Source: UBA3102 sp964413055 (GTDB taxonomy: Bacteria > Bacillota > Desulfotomaculia > Desulfotomaculales > Pelotomaculaceae). Taken from it: a DNA stretch of 64,000 bases. A program made the position numbers and the translations under genes. Under the pieces are notes generated by a model. That model ran no database searches. It was given only the letters and a program-made list of their open reading frames with translations, and was not told the origin of the DNA. Location: assembly GCA_964413055.1 (NCBI GenBank), contig CAYPRB010000002.1, forward strand, positions 186,001 through 250,000, given 5' to 3'. Below are positions 32,560-41,773 of this stretch, piece by piece (the first letter of the stretch is position 1; every line of letters begins with the position of its first letter).

Positions 32560-33096
32560 ATGATTTATATTATGAAGAAACTGATGGTTGGTATTGTCAT
32601 GGGCAGCGATTCAGACTTGCCGGTAATGAAGGAGGCTGCCCGCGTTCTTGATGAACTGGAAATTCACAGTGAAGTGGTGATATCTTCCGCACACCGCCTG
32701 CCTGAGGAGACGGCGGTTTATGCCCGGACCGCCGCCGAACGGGGGCTGTCGGTAATCATTGCCGGAGCGGGTGGGGCCGCTCACCTGCCGGGGGTTATTG
32801 CCGCCTATACTTCTCTACCCGTAATCGGCGTTCCGGTCAAGTCCGGCGCTTTAAACGGGTTAGACGCCCTGTATTCTATGGTCCAGATGCCTCCCGGAGT
32901 GCCCGTGGCCGTCGTGGCTGTAAACGGGGCCCGGAATGCCGGCATTCTGGCGGCCCAGATTATCGGTGCCGTTGACGAAGGAGTCAGCAAAAGGGTTGCC
33001 GCCTTTAAAGAAAAAATGGCGCGGCAGGTAAAAAAGAAAAATGACCTTCTGGCGGAGTTGGGCGTGGAAGAATATCTTTTGCGTGCCGGGGATTGA
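32560..33096 (+). CDS. purE: 5-(carboxyamino)imidazole ribonucleotide mutase PurE
   Basis: Moves the carboxylate of N5-CAIR to C4 to give CAIR in purine synthesis. The 178-residue protein shows GIVMGSDSDLPVM, SSAHRLPEE with the catalytic His, and GAGGAAHLPGV, which together fit class I PurE. ATG at 32560 follows GGGAG; a second ATG at 32572 is possible. No purK lies beside it, although class I enzymes normally depend on PurK. First gene of the eight-gene pur operon. Confidence 0.97.
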   Translation: MIYIMKKLMVGIVMGSDSDLPVMKEAARVLDELEIHSEVVISSAHRLPEETAVYARTAAERGLSVIIAGAGGAAHLPGVIAAYTSLPVIGVPVKSGALNGLDALYSMVQMPPGVPVAVVAVNGARNAGILAAQIIGAVDEGVSKRVAAFKEKMARQVKKKNDLLAELGVEEYLLRAGD

Positions 33097-33145
33097 TCCC
33101 GGTAGATTATGTTTGTGGTAATTATCTTTGCGGGAGGTTTAATAT

Positions 33146-34441
33146 ATGATTGAGCGCTACACGCTTCCGGAAATGAAAAAAATCTGGTCGGAAGAAAATA
33201 AGTTTGGCAAATGGCTGGACGTTGAGATTTGTGCCTGCGAGGCCATGGCAGAGTTGGGCCGGGTGCCACGGGAAGCTCTGGAAGAAATTAGGGAGAAAGC
33301 CGGTTTCAACTTGCAGCGCATTGCCGAAATTGAAGCCGTAACCAACCACGACGTCATTGCTTTTACTACCAATGTCGCCGAGTACGTTGGCGCGGCGGCC
33401 AGGTATATTCACCTGGGTCTGACCTCTTCGGACGTACTGGACACTGCCCTTGCCGTCCTGATGAAAGAAGCCGGGCAACATATTCTAACCAGGCTGAAAG
33501 AATTAAAAAACGTGCTGCTGGAAAAAGCGGAGGAGCACAGGAATGCCATCATGGCCGGACGCACCCACGGTATTCATGCCGAGCCCATTACCTTCGGTCT
33601 TAAAATGCTGCTCTGGGCCGATGAGACCGGGCGCAATATCCGGAGAATGGAACAGGCGGTCGAGACGATAAGCGTGGGTAAGATTTCCGGGGCGGTGGGC
33701 ACTTATGCCAACATCGACCCCCGGGTGGAAGCTCACGTGTGCGCAAAACTCGGCCTGCAGCCGGCCAGGGTGTCCACCCAGGTGCTGCAGCGTGACCGCC
33801 ATGCCGAATACCTGACTGCGATAGCGATAACCGGCAGTTCTTTGGATAAGTTTGCTACCGAACTGCGCAGTCTCCAGCGTACCGATATTCTAGAAGTGGA
33901 GGAGCCCTTCAGTAAAGGGCAGAAAGGCTCCTCTGCCATGCCGCACAAGCGCAATCCCATCACCGGTGAACGTATTTCCGGCCTTGCCCGGCTCCTGCGG
34001 GGCAACGCCCTGGCCGCGATGGAGAATGTACCGCTTTGGAACGAACGTGATATTTCCCACTCTTCGGTGGAGCGGGTGATTATTCCCGACAGTACCATTA
34101 TCCTGGATTATATGCTGCAAAAATTTGGCGGCATCATGCGCGACCTGCAAGTTTACCCTGAAAATATGCTTAAAAACCTGGAAAGCACCCACGGGCTGGT
34201 TTTCTCCCAGCGCGTTCTTTTAGCCCTGGTGGAGGAAAAAGGTCTTACCCGGGAAAAAGCATACCAACTGGTACAGCGCAATGCCATGGAAACGTGGCGC
34301 ACCGGGAAAGATTTCCGGGAACTGCTGCTTGAAGACAGTGAAGTGAGGGCTTGTCTTACAGAAAAAGAAATCGATATGCTGTTTGACTACCACCACCAAT
34401 TGAAAAATATTACTGAGATATATAAAAGGTTCGGTTTGTAG
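33146..34441 (+). CDS. purB: Adenylosuccinate lyase
   Basis: Cleaves SAICAR to AICAR and adenylosuccinate to AMP, both with release of fumarate. The 431-residue helical protein carries the fumarase-family signature GSSAMPHKRNPI with the catalytic Ser, plus AGRTHGIHAEPITFG and HLGLTSSDVLDTA. ATG at 33146 with GGGAGGT upstream. 49 bp after purE and nine bp before purC. Confidence 0.98.
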   Translation: MIERYTLPEMKKIWSEENKFGKWLDVEICACEAMAELGRVPREALEEIREKAGFNLQRIAEIEAVTNHDVIAFTTNVAEYVGAAARYIHLGLTSSDVLDTALAVLMKEAGQHILTRLKELKNVLLEKAEEHRNAIMAGRTHGIHAEPITFGLKMLLWADETGRNIRRMEQAVETISVGKISGAVGTYANIDPRVEAHVCAKLGLQPARVSTQVLQRDRHAEYLTAIAITGSSLDKFATELRSLQRTDILEVEEPFSKGQKGSSAMPHKRNPITGERISGLARLLRGNALAAMENVPLWNERDISHSSVERVIIPDSTIILDYMLQKFGGIMRDLQVYPENMLKNLESTHGLVFSQRVLLALVEEKGLTREKAYQLVQRNAMETWRTGKDFRELLLEDSEVRACLTEKEIDMLFDYHHQLKNITEIYKRFGL

Positions 34442-34450
34442 GAGGTATTT

Positions 34451-35167
34451 ATGATGCCGGAGAAACTGGAGCAGCTTCACGAGGGCAAGGCCAAGCGGGT
34501 TTACCGCACCAATGATTCCGACCTGTACCTGGTGGAATACAAGGATGATGCCACTGCCTTTAACGGAGCCAAGAAAGGAACTATTTTAAACAAAGGCGTG
34601 CTAAACAACCGGATTTCTGCCGTGTTTTTCCGTTTGCTGGAGGAAAAAGGCATTCCCACCCACTTTGTGGCCTTGGTTAGTGACCGGGAGATGCTGGTAA
34701 AAAACCTGGAAATCATCATGGTGGAAGTGGTGGTGCGCAATATTGCCGCCGGGAGTTTGGCGGCGCGCCTGGGCTTGCCGGAAGGCACGGTCCTGCCTTG
34801 CGCCGTACTGGAGTATTATTACAAGAGCGACGAGTTAAGCGACCCCATGATTAATGGTTGTCACATCAAGGTACTTGGTTTGGCTACTCCGGCGCAAATG
34901 AATAGAATTAATGCTCTGGCTTTAAAAACCAACGAGATTCTCCGGGCGTATCTGCAGGATAAGGATATCGAGCTGGTGGACTTCAAGTTAGAATTTGGTC
35001 TGCATAAGGGAGAAATCCTTTTGGGTGATGAAATATCTCCCGACACCTGCCGCTTGTGGGATAAAAAGACTTTTGAGAAGTTGGATAAGGACCGTTTCCG
35101 CCGGGACCTGGACAATGTAGAGGGTGCCTACGAAGAGGTGTTTAAGCGACTGACCGGAAAGAATTAA
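34451..35167 (+). CDS. purC: SAICAR synthetase
   Basis: Joins CAIR and aspartate with ATP. The 238-residue protein shows the ATP-binding start LHEGKAKRVYRT, the VEVVVRNIAAGSL motif and LVDFKLEFGLHKGEILLGDEISPDTCRLWD, all diagnostic. ATG at 34451 with TAGGAGGT upstream; a second ATG three bases later is equally well placed. In the pur operon. Confidence 0.98.
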   Translation: MMPEKLEQLHEGKAKRVYRTNDSDLYLVEYKDDATAFNGAKKGTILNKGVLNNRISAVFFRLLEEKGIPTHFVALVSDREMLVKNLEIIMVEVVVRNIAAGSLAARLGLPEGTVLPCAVLEYYYKSDELSDPMINGCHIKVLGLATPAQMNRINALALKTNEILRAYLQDKDIELVDFKLEFGLHKGEILLGDEISPDTCRLWDKKTFEKLDKDRFRRDLDNVEGAYEEVFKRLTGKN

Positions 35168-35189
35168 TTTTTTGAGGGAGAGGTTGTAG

Positions 35190-36623
35190 ATGGCGGAGGA
35201 CTTCAAAAATAGTCTCAGTAATATTCGTGAGGGTGACAAGCTGCGGGAAGAGTGCGGTCTTTTCGGCATCTATGACCCCGGCCGGGACGTTGCCAAACTC
35301 ACTTACTACGGTCTTTACGCTCTGCAGCACCGGGGTCAGGAAAGCGCCGGGATTGCCGTTGGGGATGGAAACAGGCTCCGGCTCCAAAAAGGCATGGGAC
35401 TGGTTTACGACGTGTTTGACCATGAGAATCTGAGTGGTTTACAGGGCCACCTCGCGCTGGGGCACGTGCGTTATTCCACTACCGGCGCCAGTCATCCCGT
35501 CAACGCCCAACCCCTGGTATTCCGTTACTGGGGGGGGATGATCGGACTGGCCCACAACGGTAATCTGACCAACATTACTGAGCTGCGTACCCAGTTAGCG
35601 TCAACCGGGGCGGTTTTTCAGACTTCTACCGACAGCGAAGTAATCGTAAATCTAATTGCCCGTTACGGCCAAAGCGACCTGATTGATGCTGTTACTAAGT
35701 GTATGATCGATGTCAAAGGTGCGTATGCCCTTTTAATCCTTACGGAAAACAGTCTTGTCGGTATCCGGGATCCCTTCGGAATACGGCCGCTCTGCCTGGG
35801 CCGCATAGGCGACGCGTACCTGCTGGCGTCGGAGTCTTGTGCCCTGGATATTGTCGGGGCGGAACTGGTACGGGACGTGGCACCCGGTGAGATCATCATG
35901 ATTAACGAGAACGGCTTTACCTCTACCAAGATGTTGCGGGAACACCGGAAGGCGCATTGTATTTTTGAATATATTTACCTGGCCCGGCCGGACAGCTGCA
36001 TGGACGGTTTTAACATCAACAGCGTGCGTCGCGGGCTGGGACGGCAATTAGCCAGGGAATACCCGGTGGAAGCAGATCTGGTAATTCCCGTACCCGATTC
36101 GGGTACCACTGCGGCCAGGGGGTTTGCGGAAGAATCGGGTATACCCTTTGAAGAGGGCTTGATGAAAAACCGTTACGTGGGCCGTACTTTTATCCAGCCC
36201 AGCCAGAATATGCGTGACCTGGGTGTAAGGCTCAAACTCAATCCCGTGCGCAATATTTTAAACGGCAAAAGAGTGGTGGTGGTGGACGATTCCATCGTCC
36301 GGGGGACCACCAGCGGCAAGATAGTAAACATGCTGCGGGAATGCGGGGTTAAAGAAGTTCATTTTTGTATCAGTTCCCCTCCCGTTAGAAAACCCTGTTA
36401 TTACGGCATAGATACCAATCAAGGAGAATTAATTGCTTCTTATAAAAGCTTGGATGAGATCAGGAGTCATATCGGTGCCGATGGGTTGGGTTATTTGAGC
36501 CTGGAAGGTTTATTAAGTGTTTTCGGCAGGGAGCGGGAAAATTTCTGTACCGCCTGTTTCAGTGGTGATTACCCGGTGGAAGTCTCCCGGTGCCGGGAAG
36601 GCGGCAAATACGTTTTGGAGTAG
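35190..36623 (+). CDS. purF: Amidophosphoribosyltransferase (glutamine PRPP amidotransferase)
   Basis: First committed step of purine synthesis: PRPP plus glutamine to phosphoribosylamine. The 477-residue precursor begins with a short propeptide; after cleavage Cys22 in EECGLFGIYD becomes the N-terminal nucleophile. The PRPP loop is VVVVDDSIVRGTT. Cysteines in AHCIFEY, RKPCYYG and FCTACFSGDYP match the oxygen-sensitive [4Fe-4S] form known from Bacillus. ATG at 35190. No purS/purQ/purL lies between purC and purF. Confidence 0.98.
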   Translation: MAEDFKNSLSNIREGDKLREECGLFGIYDPGRDVAKLTYYGLYALQHRGQESAGIAVGDGNRLRLQKGMGLVYDVFDHENLSGLQGHLALGHVRYSTTGASHPVNAQPLVFRYWGGMIGLAHNGNLTNITELRTQLASTGAVFQTSTDSEVIVNLIARYGQSDLIDAVTKCMIDVKGAYALLILTENSLVGIRDPFGIRPLCLGRIGDAYLLASESCALDIVGAELVRDVAPGEIIMINENGFTSTKMLREHRKAHCIFEYIYLARPDSCMDGFNINSVRRGLGRQLAREYPVEADLVIPVPDSGTTAARGFAEESGIPFEEGLMKNRYVGRTFIQPSQNMRDLGVRLKLNPVRNILNGKRVVVVDDSIVRGTTSGKIVNMLRECGVKEVHFCISSPPVRKPCYYGIDTNQGELIASYKSLDEIRSHIGADGLGYLSLEGLLSVFGRERENFCTACFSGDYPVEVSRCREGGKYVLE

Positions 36624-36658
36624 TATTGCTTTAATAGATTGGGTCATGGAGGTTTTGA

Positions 36659-37714
36659 TTGAAAATGAGTGCTTCGGGAAAGAGCATGACTTACGCTGGT
36701 GCCGGGGTCGACATAAATGCGGGCAACGAAGCGGTGCGTCTGATGCGCGGTGCTGTCCGGAGCACCTACCGCCCGGAGGTCCTGGAAGGTTTGGGTAAAT
36801 TCGCGGGTTTTTTTGCGCTGGACACCTCTAAATACCGGGAACCCGTGCTGGTATCGGGCACGGACGGGGTAGGTACCAAGCTCCGCGTGGCGATGCTGGC
36901 GGAACGGCATGATACGATCGGCATTGACGCCGTGGCCATGTGCGTAAACGACATCCTGGTACAGGGAGCGGAACCCCTTTTTTTTCTTGATTACCTGGCG
37001 GTGGGCAGATTGATTCCGGAAAAAGCGGCGGCCATAGTTAGCGGAGTGGCCGAGGGCTGCCGCCGGGCCGGTTGTGCTTTGATCGGCGGGGAAACGGCAG
37101 AAATGCCCGGGTTTTACGCTCCGGAGGAATACGACCTGGCCGGGTTCGCGGTGGGGGTGGTCGAGCGCAGCCGGATCATTGACGGGCACAATATTGTTCC
37201 CGGCGATAAGGTTATCGGGCTTCCGTCATCCGGTCTGCACAGCAACGGGTATTCCCTGGCGCGGAAGGTTTTGCTGGAAGCTGCCGGTTACACTGTGGAT
37301 ACGTATTTGGGCCGTCTGGGGCGTACCGTAGGGGAAGAAATGCTCGAGCCCACCAGAATTTACGTGCCAACAGTGCTTTCTTTATTGGAACGGTTTGAAA
37401 TAAAGGGACTGGCCCATATTACCGGGGGCGGGCTGACCGAGAACCTGCCCCGGATTCTCCCCCCGGGGACGGGGATTAAAGTGCAAATGGGTTCCTGGCC
37501 CGTACCGCCGGTGTTTAAACTAATCGAGGAAATCGGTGGGGTTGCGGAGAATGAAATGCGGCGTGCTTTTAACCTGGGTATCGGTTTGGCAGCCGTAGTA
37601 CCTGCGGACCAGGCGGGAGCGGTTATGGCTTACCTGAAGAAAAGGGGCGGAAAAAATTATCTGATCGGCGAAGTTATAGCGGGAAAGAGAGAAGTTGAGT
37701 ATTTAAGCGCATAA
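36659..37714 (+). CDS. purM: Phosphoribosylaminoimidazole (AIR) synthetase
   Basis: Closes the imidazole ring of FGAM with ATP. The 351-residue protein shows YAGAGVDINAGNEAV, VSGTDGVGTKLRVA, GGETAEMPGFYAPEEYDLAGFAVG and the HITGGGLTENLPR segment of PurM. The TTG at 36659 is six bases after GGAGG; an ATG six bases later is possible. In the pur operon, 26 bp before purN. Confidence 0.98.
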   Translation: MKMSASGKSMTYAGAGVDINAGNEAVRLMRGAVRSTYRPEVLEGLGKFAGFFALDTSKYREPVLVSGTDGVGTKLRVAMLAERHDTIGIDAVAMCVNDILVQGAEPLFFLDYLAVGRLIPEKAAAIVSGVAEGCRRAGCALIGGETAEMPGFYAPEEYDLAGFAVGVVERSRIIDGHNIVPGDKVIGLPSSGLHSNGYSLARKVLLEAAGYTVDTYLGRLGRTVGEEMLEPTRIYVPTVLSLLERFEIKGLAHITGGGLTENLPRILPPGTGIKVQMGSWPVPPVFKLIEEIGGVAENEMRRAFNLGIGLAAVVPADQAGAVMAYLKKRGGKNYLIGEVIAGKREVEYLSA

Positions 37715-37740
37715 TAAAAATGTTCGAGGGGGGAATAAAA

Positions 37741-38397
37741 TTGAGCAAGCTGCGCCTGGGGGTGCTGGCTTCGGGGCGGGGTTCCAACCTCCAATCTATT
37801 ATGGATGCCGCTGCTGCCGGCAGGATAGACGCGGAGGTTGTCGTGGTAATTAGCAATAATGAAGGAGCTTTTGCCCTGGAAAGGGCGAGAAAGACCGGCA
37901 TTGCCGCGGAATTTGTGGATCCCCGCGGGTTTTCATCAAAAGAGGATTACGAAACCATGTTGGTGGGAATTTTGAAGCGCCATGGGGTAGATCTGGTTTG
38001 CCTTGCCGGGTACATGAGGCTGGTAGGGGGGGTAATGCTGGAGGCTTTTCCAAACCGGATCATGAACATTCACCCGGCGCTTCTGCCGTCATTTCCCGGG
38101 TTGCACGGCCAAAAACAGGCCTGGGAATACGGGGTGAAGTTCAGCGGCTGTACGGTGCACTTTGTCGATGAAGGAGTGGATACCGGACCGGTGATAATTC
38201 AGGCGGTGGTGCCGGTTTTGGAAGATGATACCGTTGACAGCCTGTCGGCGCGTATTTTGGTTCAAGAGCACCGGATTTATCCGGAGGCCATCCGGCTTTT
38301 TGCCGCCGGACGTTTGAAAATTAACGGCAGGAAAATTCAAGTTTTAGATGCGGAGAATAAAAGCATTGAGCATGGCAAAAACCCAATGAAAAGTTAA
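37741..38397 (+). CDS. purN: Phosphoribosylglycinamide (GAR) formyltransferase
   Basis: Formylates GAR using 10-formyl-tetrahydrofolate. It shows GVLASGRGSNLQSI at the phosphate-binding start, NIHPALLPSFPGLHG with the catalytic Asn-His pair, and VDEGVDTGPVIIQ with the catalytic Asp. The TTG at 37741 lies seven bases after GAGGGGGGA; the frame is open upstream to 37720 but without a ribosome site. 218 residues, slightly long at the C-terminus. Confidence 0.96.
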   Translation: MSKLRLGVLASGRGSNLQSIMDAAAAGRIDAEVVVVISNNEGAFALERARKTGIAAEFVDPRGFSSKEDYETMLVGILKRHGVDLVCLAGYMRLVGGVMLEAFPNRIMNIHPALLPSFPGLHGQKQAWEYGVKFSGCTVHFVDEGVDTGPVIIQAVVPVLEDDTVDSLSARILVQEHRIYPEAIRLFAAGRLKINGRKIQVLDAENKSIEHGKNPMKS

Positions 38398-38420
38398 AAA
38401 AATTTTTGGGAGGTGCTGGA

Positions 38421-39968
38421 ATGACGGTTAAGCGGGCTCTGATTAGCGTGTCTGATAAAACCGGGGTAGTGGAATTTGCCCGCGGTTTGGTGGAATTGGG
38501 CGCGGAGGTTGTTTCTACCGGTGGTACGGCCGGGACCCTGCGGGAGGCGGGGGTGCCTGTTACGTACATATCCGAGGTCACCGGTTTTCCGGAAATACTC
38601 GACGGACGGGTAAAAACCCTGCATCCCGCGGTACACGGCGGTATTTTGGCCCTGCGCCGGGAAGAACATTTAAGCGCGCTGGCAAAATTAAATATTACCC
38701 CCATCGATTTGGTAGCGGTAAACCTCTATCCCTTTCGTGAGACTGTCGCCAAACCCGGTGTGACCCTGCCGGAAGCGATGGAAAACATTGATATCGGCGG
38801 ACCCGCCATGGTCCGCTCCGCAGCTAAAAACTTTACCGGAGTTTTGGTGATTGTAAACCCCGCCCGTTACGGTGAGGTGCTGGAAGCTTTGCGCCGGGGC
38901 AAGGCCGGCAATGAAATGAGAATGTCCCTGGCCAAAGAAGCTTTTGCCCACACGGCTTCCTACGATGCCGCGATCAACGCTTACCTGGAAGGTCCGGAAC
39001 AGGAACAGGAACAGGAACTTTTCCCTGTGGCCTGGAATATTTCGGCCCGGCGGGCGCAGCTATTGCGTTACGGGGAAAACCCCCACCAGCAAGCGGCTTT
39101 TTATAAAGATCCTGCGGTGGTGGGGCCGTGTGCCGGCAATGCCGTTCAGTTGGCGGGTAAAGAGCTTTCTTACAATAATATCCTGGATTTGAATGCGGCT
39201 TTCGAGCTGGTCCGTGAATTTGATCAACCTGCGGCGGTCATTGTTAAGCACAGCAACCCGTGTGGCTGTGCTTGCGCGGTTGAAACGGCGGCTGCCTACA
39301 AGAAGGCGCTTGAATGTGACCCTGTCTCGGCTTACGGCGGTATTGTGGCTCTGAACCGGGTGGTGGATAGCGCTGTGGCGCGGGAAATGTTCAAGATATT
39401 TCTGGAGGTGGTAATTGCCCCCGGCTTTGAAGCGGGAGCCAGAGAAATTTTAATGAAAAAGCCCTCCTTACGGCTCCTGGAAACCGGTGCCATTACCGGG
39501 CAGACCAGCGACCGCCTGGATATCAGGAAGGTGAACGGCGGTATTTTGGTGCAGGAAGCCGACCGCGCGGTAATCGAATTGCCCGAAATAAAAGTAGTCA
39601 CCAAGAGACAACCTGCCAGGGAAGAAATAGATGAGCTTATTTTTGCTATGACCGTGGTAAAACACGTAAAATCCAACGCCATAGTTCTGACCAAAGAGCG
39701 TACTCTCGTAGGCGTGGGTGCCGGTCAAATGAACCGGGTGGGCGCCGCACGCATAGCCCTTGAGCAGGCGGGAGAAAAAGCCTGCGGGGCGGTGCTGGGC
39801 TCCGATGCCTTCTTCCCCTTCAGTGATACCGTTGAAGAAGCAGCCCGGGCAGGCATAACCGCGATTATTCAGCCTGGTGGCTCGGTGCGCGACGAGGAAT
39901 CGATCAAGGCCGCCGATGAGCACGGTATGGCCATGGTGTTTACGGGCATGAGACACTTCAGGCATTAA
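38421..39968 (+). CDS. purH: Bifunctional AICAR formyltransferase/IMP cyclohydrolase
   Basis: Last two steps to IMP. The N-terminal MGS-like cyclohydrolase domain (ALISVSDKTGVVEFARGL, STGGTAGTL, GFPEILDGRVKTLHP) is followed by the AICAR transformylase domain (LRYGENPHQQAAFY, VKHSNPCG, SDAFFPFSDTVEEAARAGI). ATG at 38421 after GGGAGG. The linker between the domains carries an EQEQEQE tract from a GAACAG tandem repeat. In the pur operon. Confidence 0.98.
   Translation: MTVKRALISVSDKTGVVEFARGLVELGAEVVSTGGTAGTLREAGVPVTYISEVTGFPEILDGRVKTLHPAVHGGILALRREEHLSALAKLNITPIDLVAVNLYPFRETVAKPGVTLPEAMENIDIGGPAMVRSAAKNFTGVLVIVNPARYGEVLEALRRGKAGNEMRMSLAKEAFAHTASYDAAINAYLEGPEQEQEQELFPVAWNISARRAQLLRYGENPHQQAAFYKDPAVVGPCAGNAVQLAGKELSYNNILDLNAAFELVREFDQPAAVIVKHSNPCGCACAVETAAAYKKALECDPVSAYGGIVALNRVVDSAVAREMFKIFLEVVIAPGFEAGAREILMKKPSLRLLETGAITGQTSDRLDIRKVNGGILVQEADRAVIELPEIKVVTKRQPAREEIDELIFAMTVVKHVKSNAIVLTKERTLVGVGAGQMNRVGAARIALEQAGEKACGAVLGSDAFFPFSDTVEEAARAGITAIIQPGGSVRDEESIKAADEHGMAMVFTGMRHFRH
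38996..39018 (+). repeat. Hexanucleotide tandem repeat inside purH
   Basis: Nearly four copies of GGAACA in frame, encoding alternating Glu-Gln in the interdomain linker. Changes in copy number would keep the frame. Confidence 0.85.
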
Positions 39969-39995
39969 ATAATTCTTTTGGATGGGGGGGTTTTT

Positions 39996-41267
39996 ATGAA
40001 AATACTGGTAGTGGGCGGCGGCGGGCGTGAACATGCTCTGGTATGGAAAATGCAGCAAAGTCCCCGCGTGCAAGAAATATATTGTGCTCCCGGCAATGCC
40101 GGTATTGCCCGGGAAGCCCGGTGTGTTGATATCAAGGCGGATGATCTCGAAGGACTCCTGTCCTTCGCCCGGGAAAACTCCGTCGATTTAACGGTAGTTG
40201 GCCCGGAAGCGCCGCTGGCGGCAGGGATTGTGGACCAGTTCCGGGAGGCCGGATTAAAAATCTTCGGACCATCCCGGGCCGCGGCGGAAATTGAAAGCAG
40301 CAAGGTGCTGGCCAAGGAGATTATGTCTAAATATCATATTCCCACTGCCGGGTATGCTGTTTTTGACGATCCCGGCGCCGCCGGTGCCTACATTAAGGAT
40401 ATCGGAGCTCCGTGCGTGGTGAAGGCGGAGGGCCTGGCCGCCGGCAAGGGGGTTATTGTGGCGCCGGATGTGCAGACCGCCCTGGAAGGGGTACATTCCA
40501 TCATGGTGGACAGGCAATTCGGTGCGGCTGGTGCGCGTGTGGTGGTGGAAGAATGCCTGGTGGGGGAAGAGGTCAGTATTTTAGCTTTTTCTGACGGGGT
40601 AAACGTAGTACCCATGGTTTCTTCCCAGGACCACAAGCCGGTTTTTGAAAACGACCGGGGACCCAATACGGGCGGCATGGGTGCTTACGCGCCGGCACCC
40701 GTCTACACTCCCGAAATACATAAGTTCACCATGGAAAAAATCCTCCGCCCGTTGATCAGGGCCATGCGGGATGAAGGACGCACTTACTGCGGGGTGATTT
40801 ACGCCGGGTTGATGGTCACCGAAGACGGTCCGAAAGTGCTGGAATTCAATGTCCGGTTCGGCGACCCGGAAGCACAGCCGGTGCTGACCCTTTTAGAGAC
40901 CGACCTGGTGGAGATCATGGAAGCTGTTTTAGAGGGACGCCTGGACCAGATTAAAATTGAATGGCGAGAACAGGCTTCTGTTTGTGTTGTGCTGGCATCC
41001 GGCGGATATCCCGGGGCTTACGAAAAAGGTAAAACCATACGCGGGCTTGGGGAGGTGCCGGAACGGGTGCTGGTGTTCCATGCCGGTACCGCCGGAAAAG
41101 ACGGGGAGATTGTTACTTCCGGAGGCAGGGTGCTCGGCGTTACCGCTACCGGAGCGGATCTGCCGGCTGCCGTTAAGTCCGTATACGTGGCGGTGGAGAA
41201 AATTAGTTTTGAAGGAATGCAGTACCGGTGTGATATTGGCCGGAAGGCTTTGGCGCGCATCAAATAA
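39996..41267 (+). CDS. purD: Phosphoribosylamine-glycine ligase (GAR synthetase)
   Basis: ATP-grasp enzyme joining phosphoribosylamine and glycine. The 423-residue protein shows LVVGGGGREHALVWK, the ATP-grasp segment VVKAEGLAAGKGVIVA, DHKPVFENDRGPNTGGMGAYAPAP and EFNVRFGDPEAQ with metal ligands. ATG at 39996 after a G-rich ribosome site; the upstream TTG at 39978 is not favoured. Last gene of the pur operon. Confidence 0.98.
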   Translation: MKILVVGGGGREHALVWKMQQSPRVQEIYCAPGNAGIAREARCVDIKADDLEGLLSFARENSVDLTVVGPEAPLAAGIVDQFREAGLKIFGPSRAAAEIESSKVLAKEIMSKYHIPTAGYAVFDDPGAAGAYIKDIGAPCVVKAEGLAAGKGVIVAPDVQTALEGVHSIMVDRQFGAAGARVVVEECLVGEEVSILAFSDGVNVVPMVSSQDHKPVFENDRGPNTGGMGAYAPAPVYTPEIHKFTMEKILRPLIRAMRDEGRTYCGVIYAGLMVTEDGPKVLEFNVRFGDPEAQPVLTLLETDLVEIMEAVLEGRLDQIKIEWREQASVCVVLASGGYPGAYEKGKTIRGLGEVPERVLVFHAGTAGKDGEIVTSGGRVLGVTATGADLPAAVKSVYVAVEKISFEGMQYRCDIGRKALARIK

Positions 41268-41444
41268 AGTTGGTTCATTACCTGTGGTTATGGTTAAATT
41301 GCCTCTCGCGGCTTGTTATTGATTTTGAAACCGGCATTGCAGAGTGTTTTTTTAGATTCATCTTGATGTAAATATGTTAATACGTTAAAATAATAAAGAA
41401 TAAAAGTATAACAAAAGAATACGATAAAGCCGGAGGGGTTGTCG

Positions 41445-41750
41445 GTGTATTCTGGGAAACTTAAGGACGAACTTCTGGATAAGCTTTTTGATGCGATTCT
41501 GGTTTTGGAGAATATTGACGAGTGCTACCAGTTTTTTGAGGACATCTGTACGGTGGCGGAACTGAAATCACTGGCCCAGCGGCTTGAGGTCGCCAAAATG
41601 CTGCAGGAGAACCGGACGTACGGAGAGATTGCCGCCCGTACGGGTGCCGGCACGGCAACCATCAGCCGGGTCAAAAGGGCGCTTAACTTCGGAGCGGACG
41701 GATATAAACTCGTGTTGGGAAGGCTGCCGGACAGTTGTAATAAGGCTTAA
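41445..41750 (+). CDS. YerC/YecD-type TrpR-superfamily regulator
   Basis: Small helical DNA-binding protein (101 aa) with the TrpR-like helix-turn-helix TYGEIAARTGAGTATISRVKRAL preceded by AELKSLAQRLEVAKML. YerC proteins are often next to his genes and are proposed to control them. The GTG at 41445 sits six bases after GGAGGGG; the TTG at 41439 is too close. It is 23 bp before hisD, so it is probably co-transcribed with the his genes. Confidence 0.9.
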   Translation: MYSGKLKDELLDKLFDAILVLENIDECYQFFEDICTVAELKSLAQRLEVAKMLQENRTYGEIAARTGAGTATISRVKRALNFGADGYKLVLGRLPDSCNKA

Positions 41751-41773
41751 ACGGCGAAAGGGTAAAGATAATT

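Noticed and set aside
41268..41444. T-box or other leader before the his operon
   Set aside because: No T-box sequence and no strong terminator; nothing in the 177 bp that I can support.
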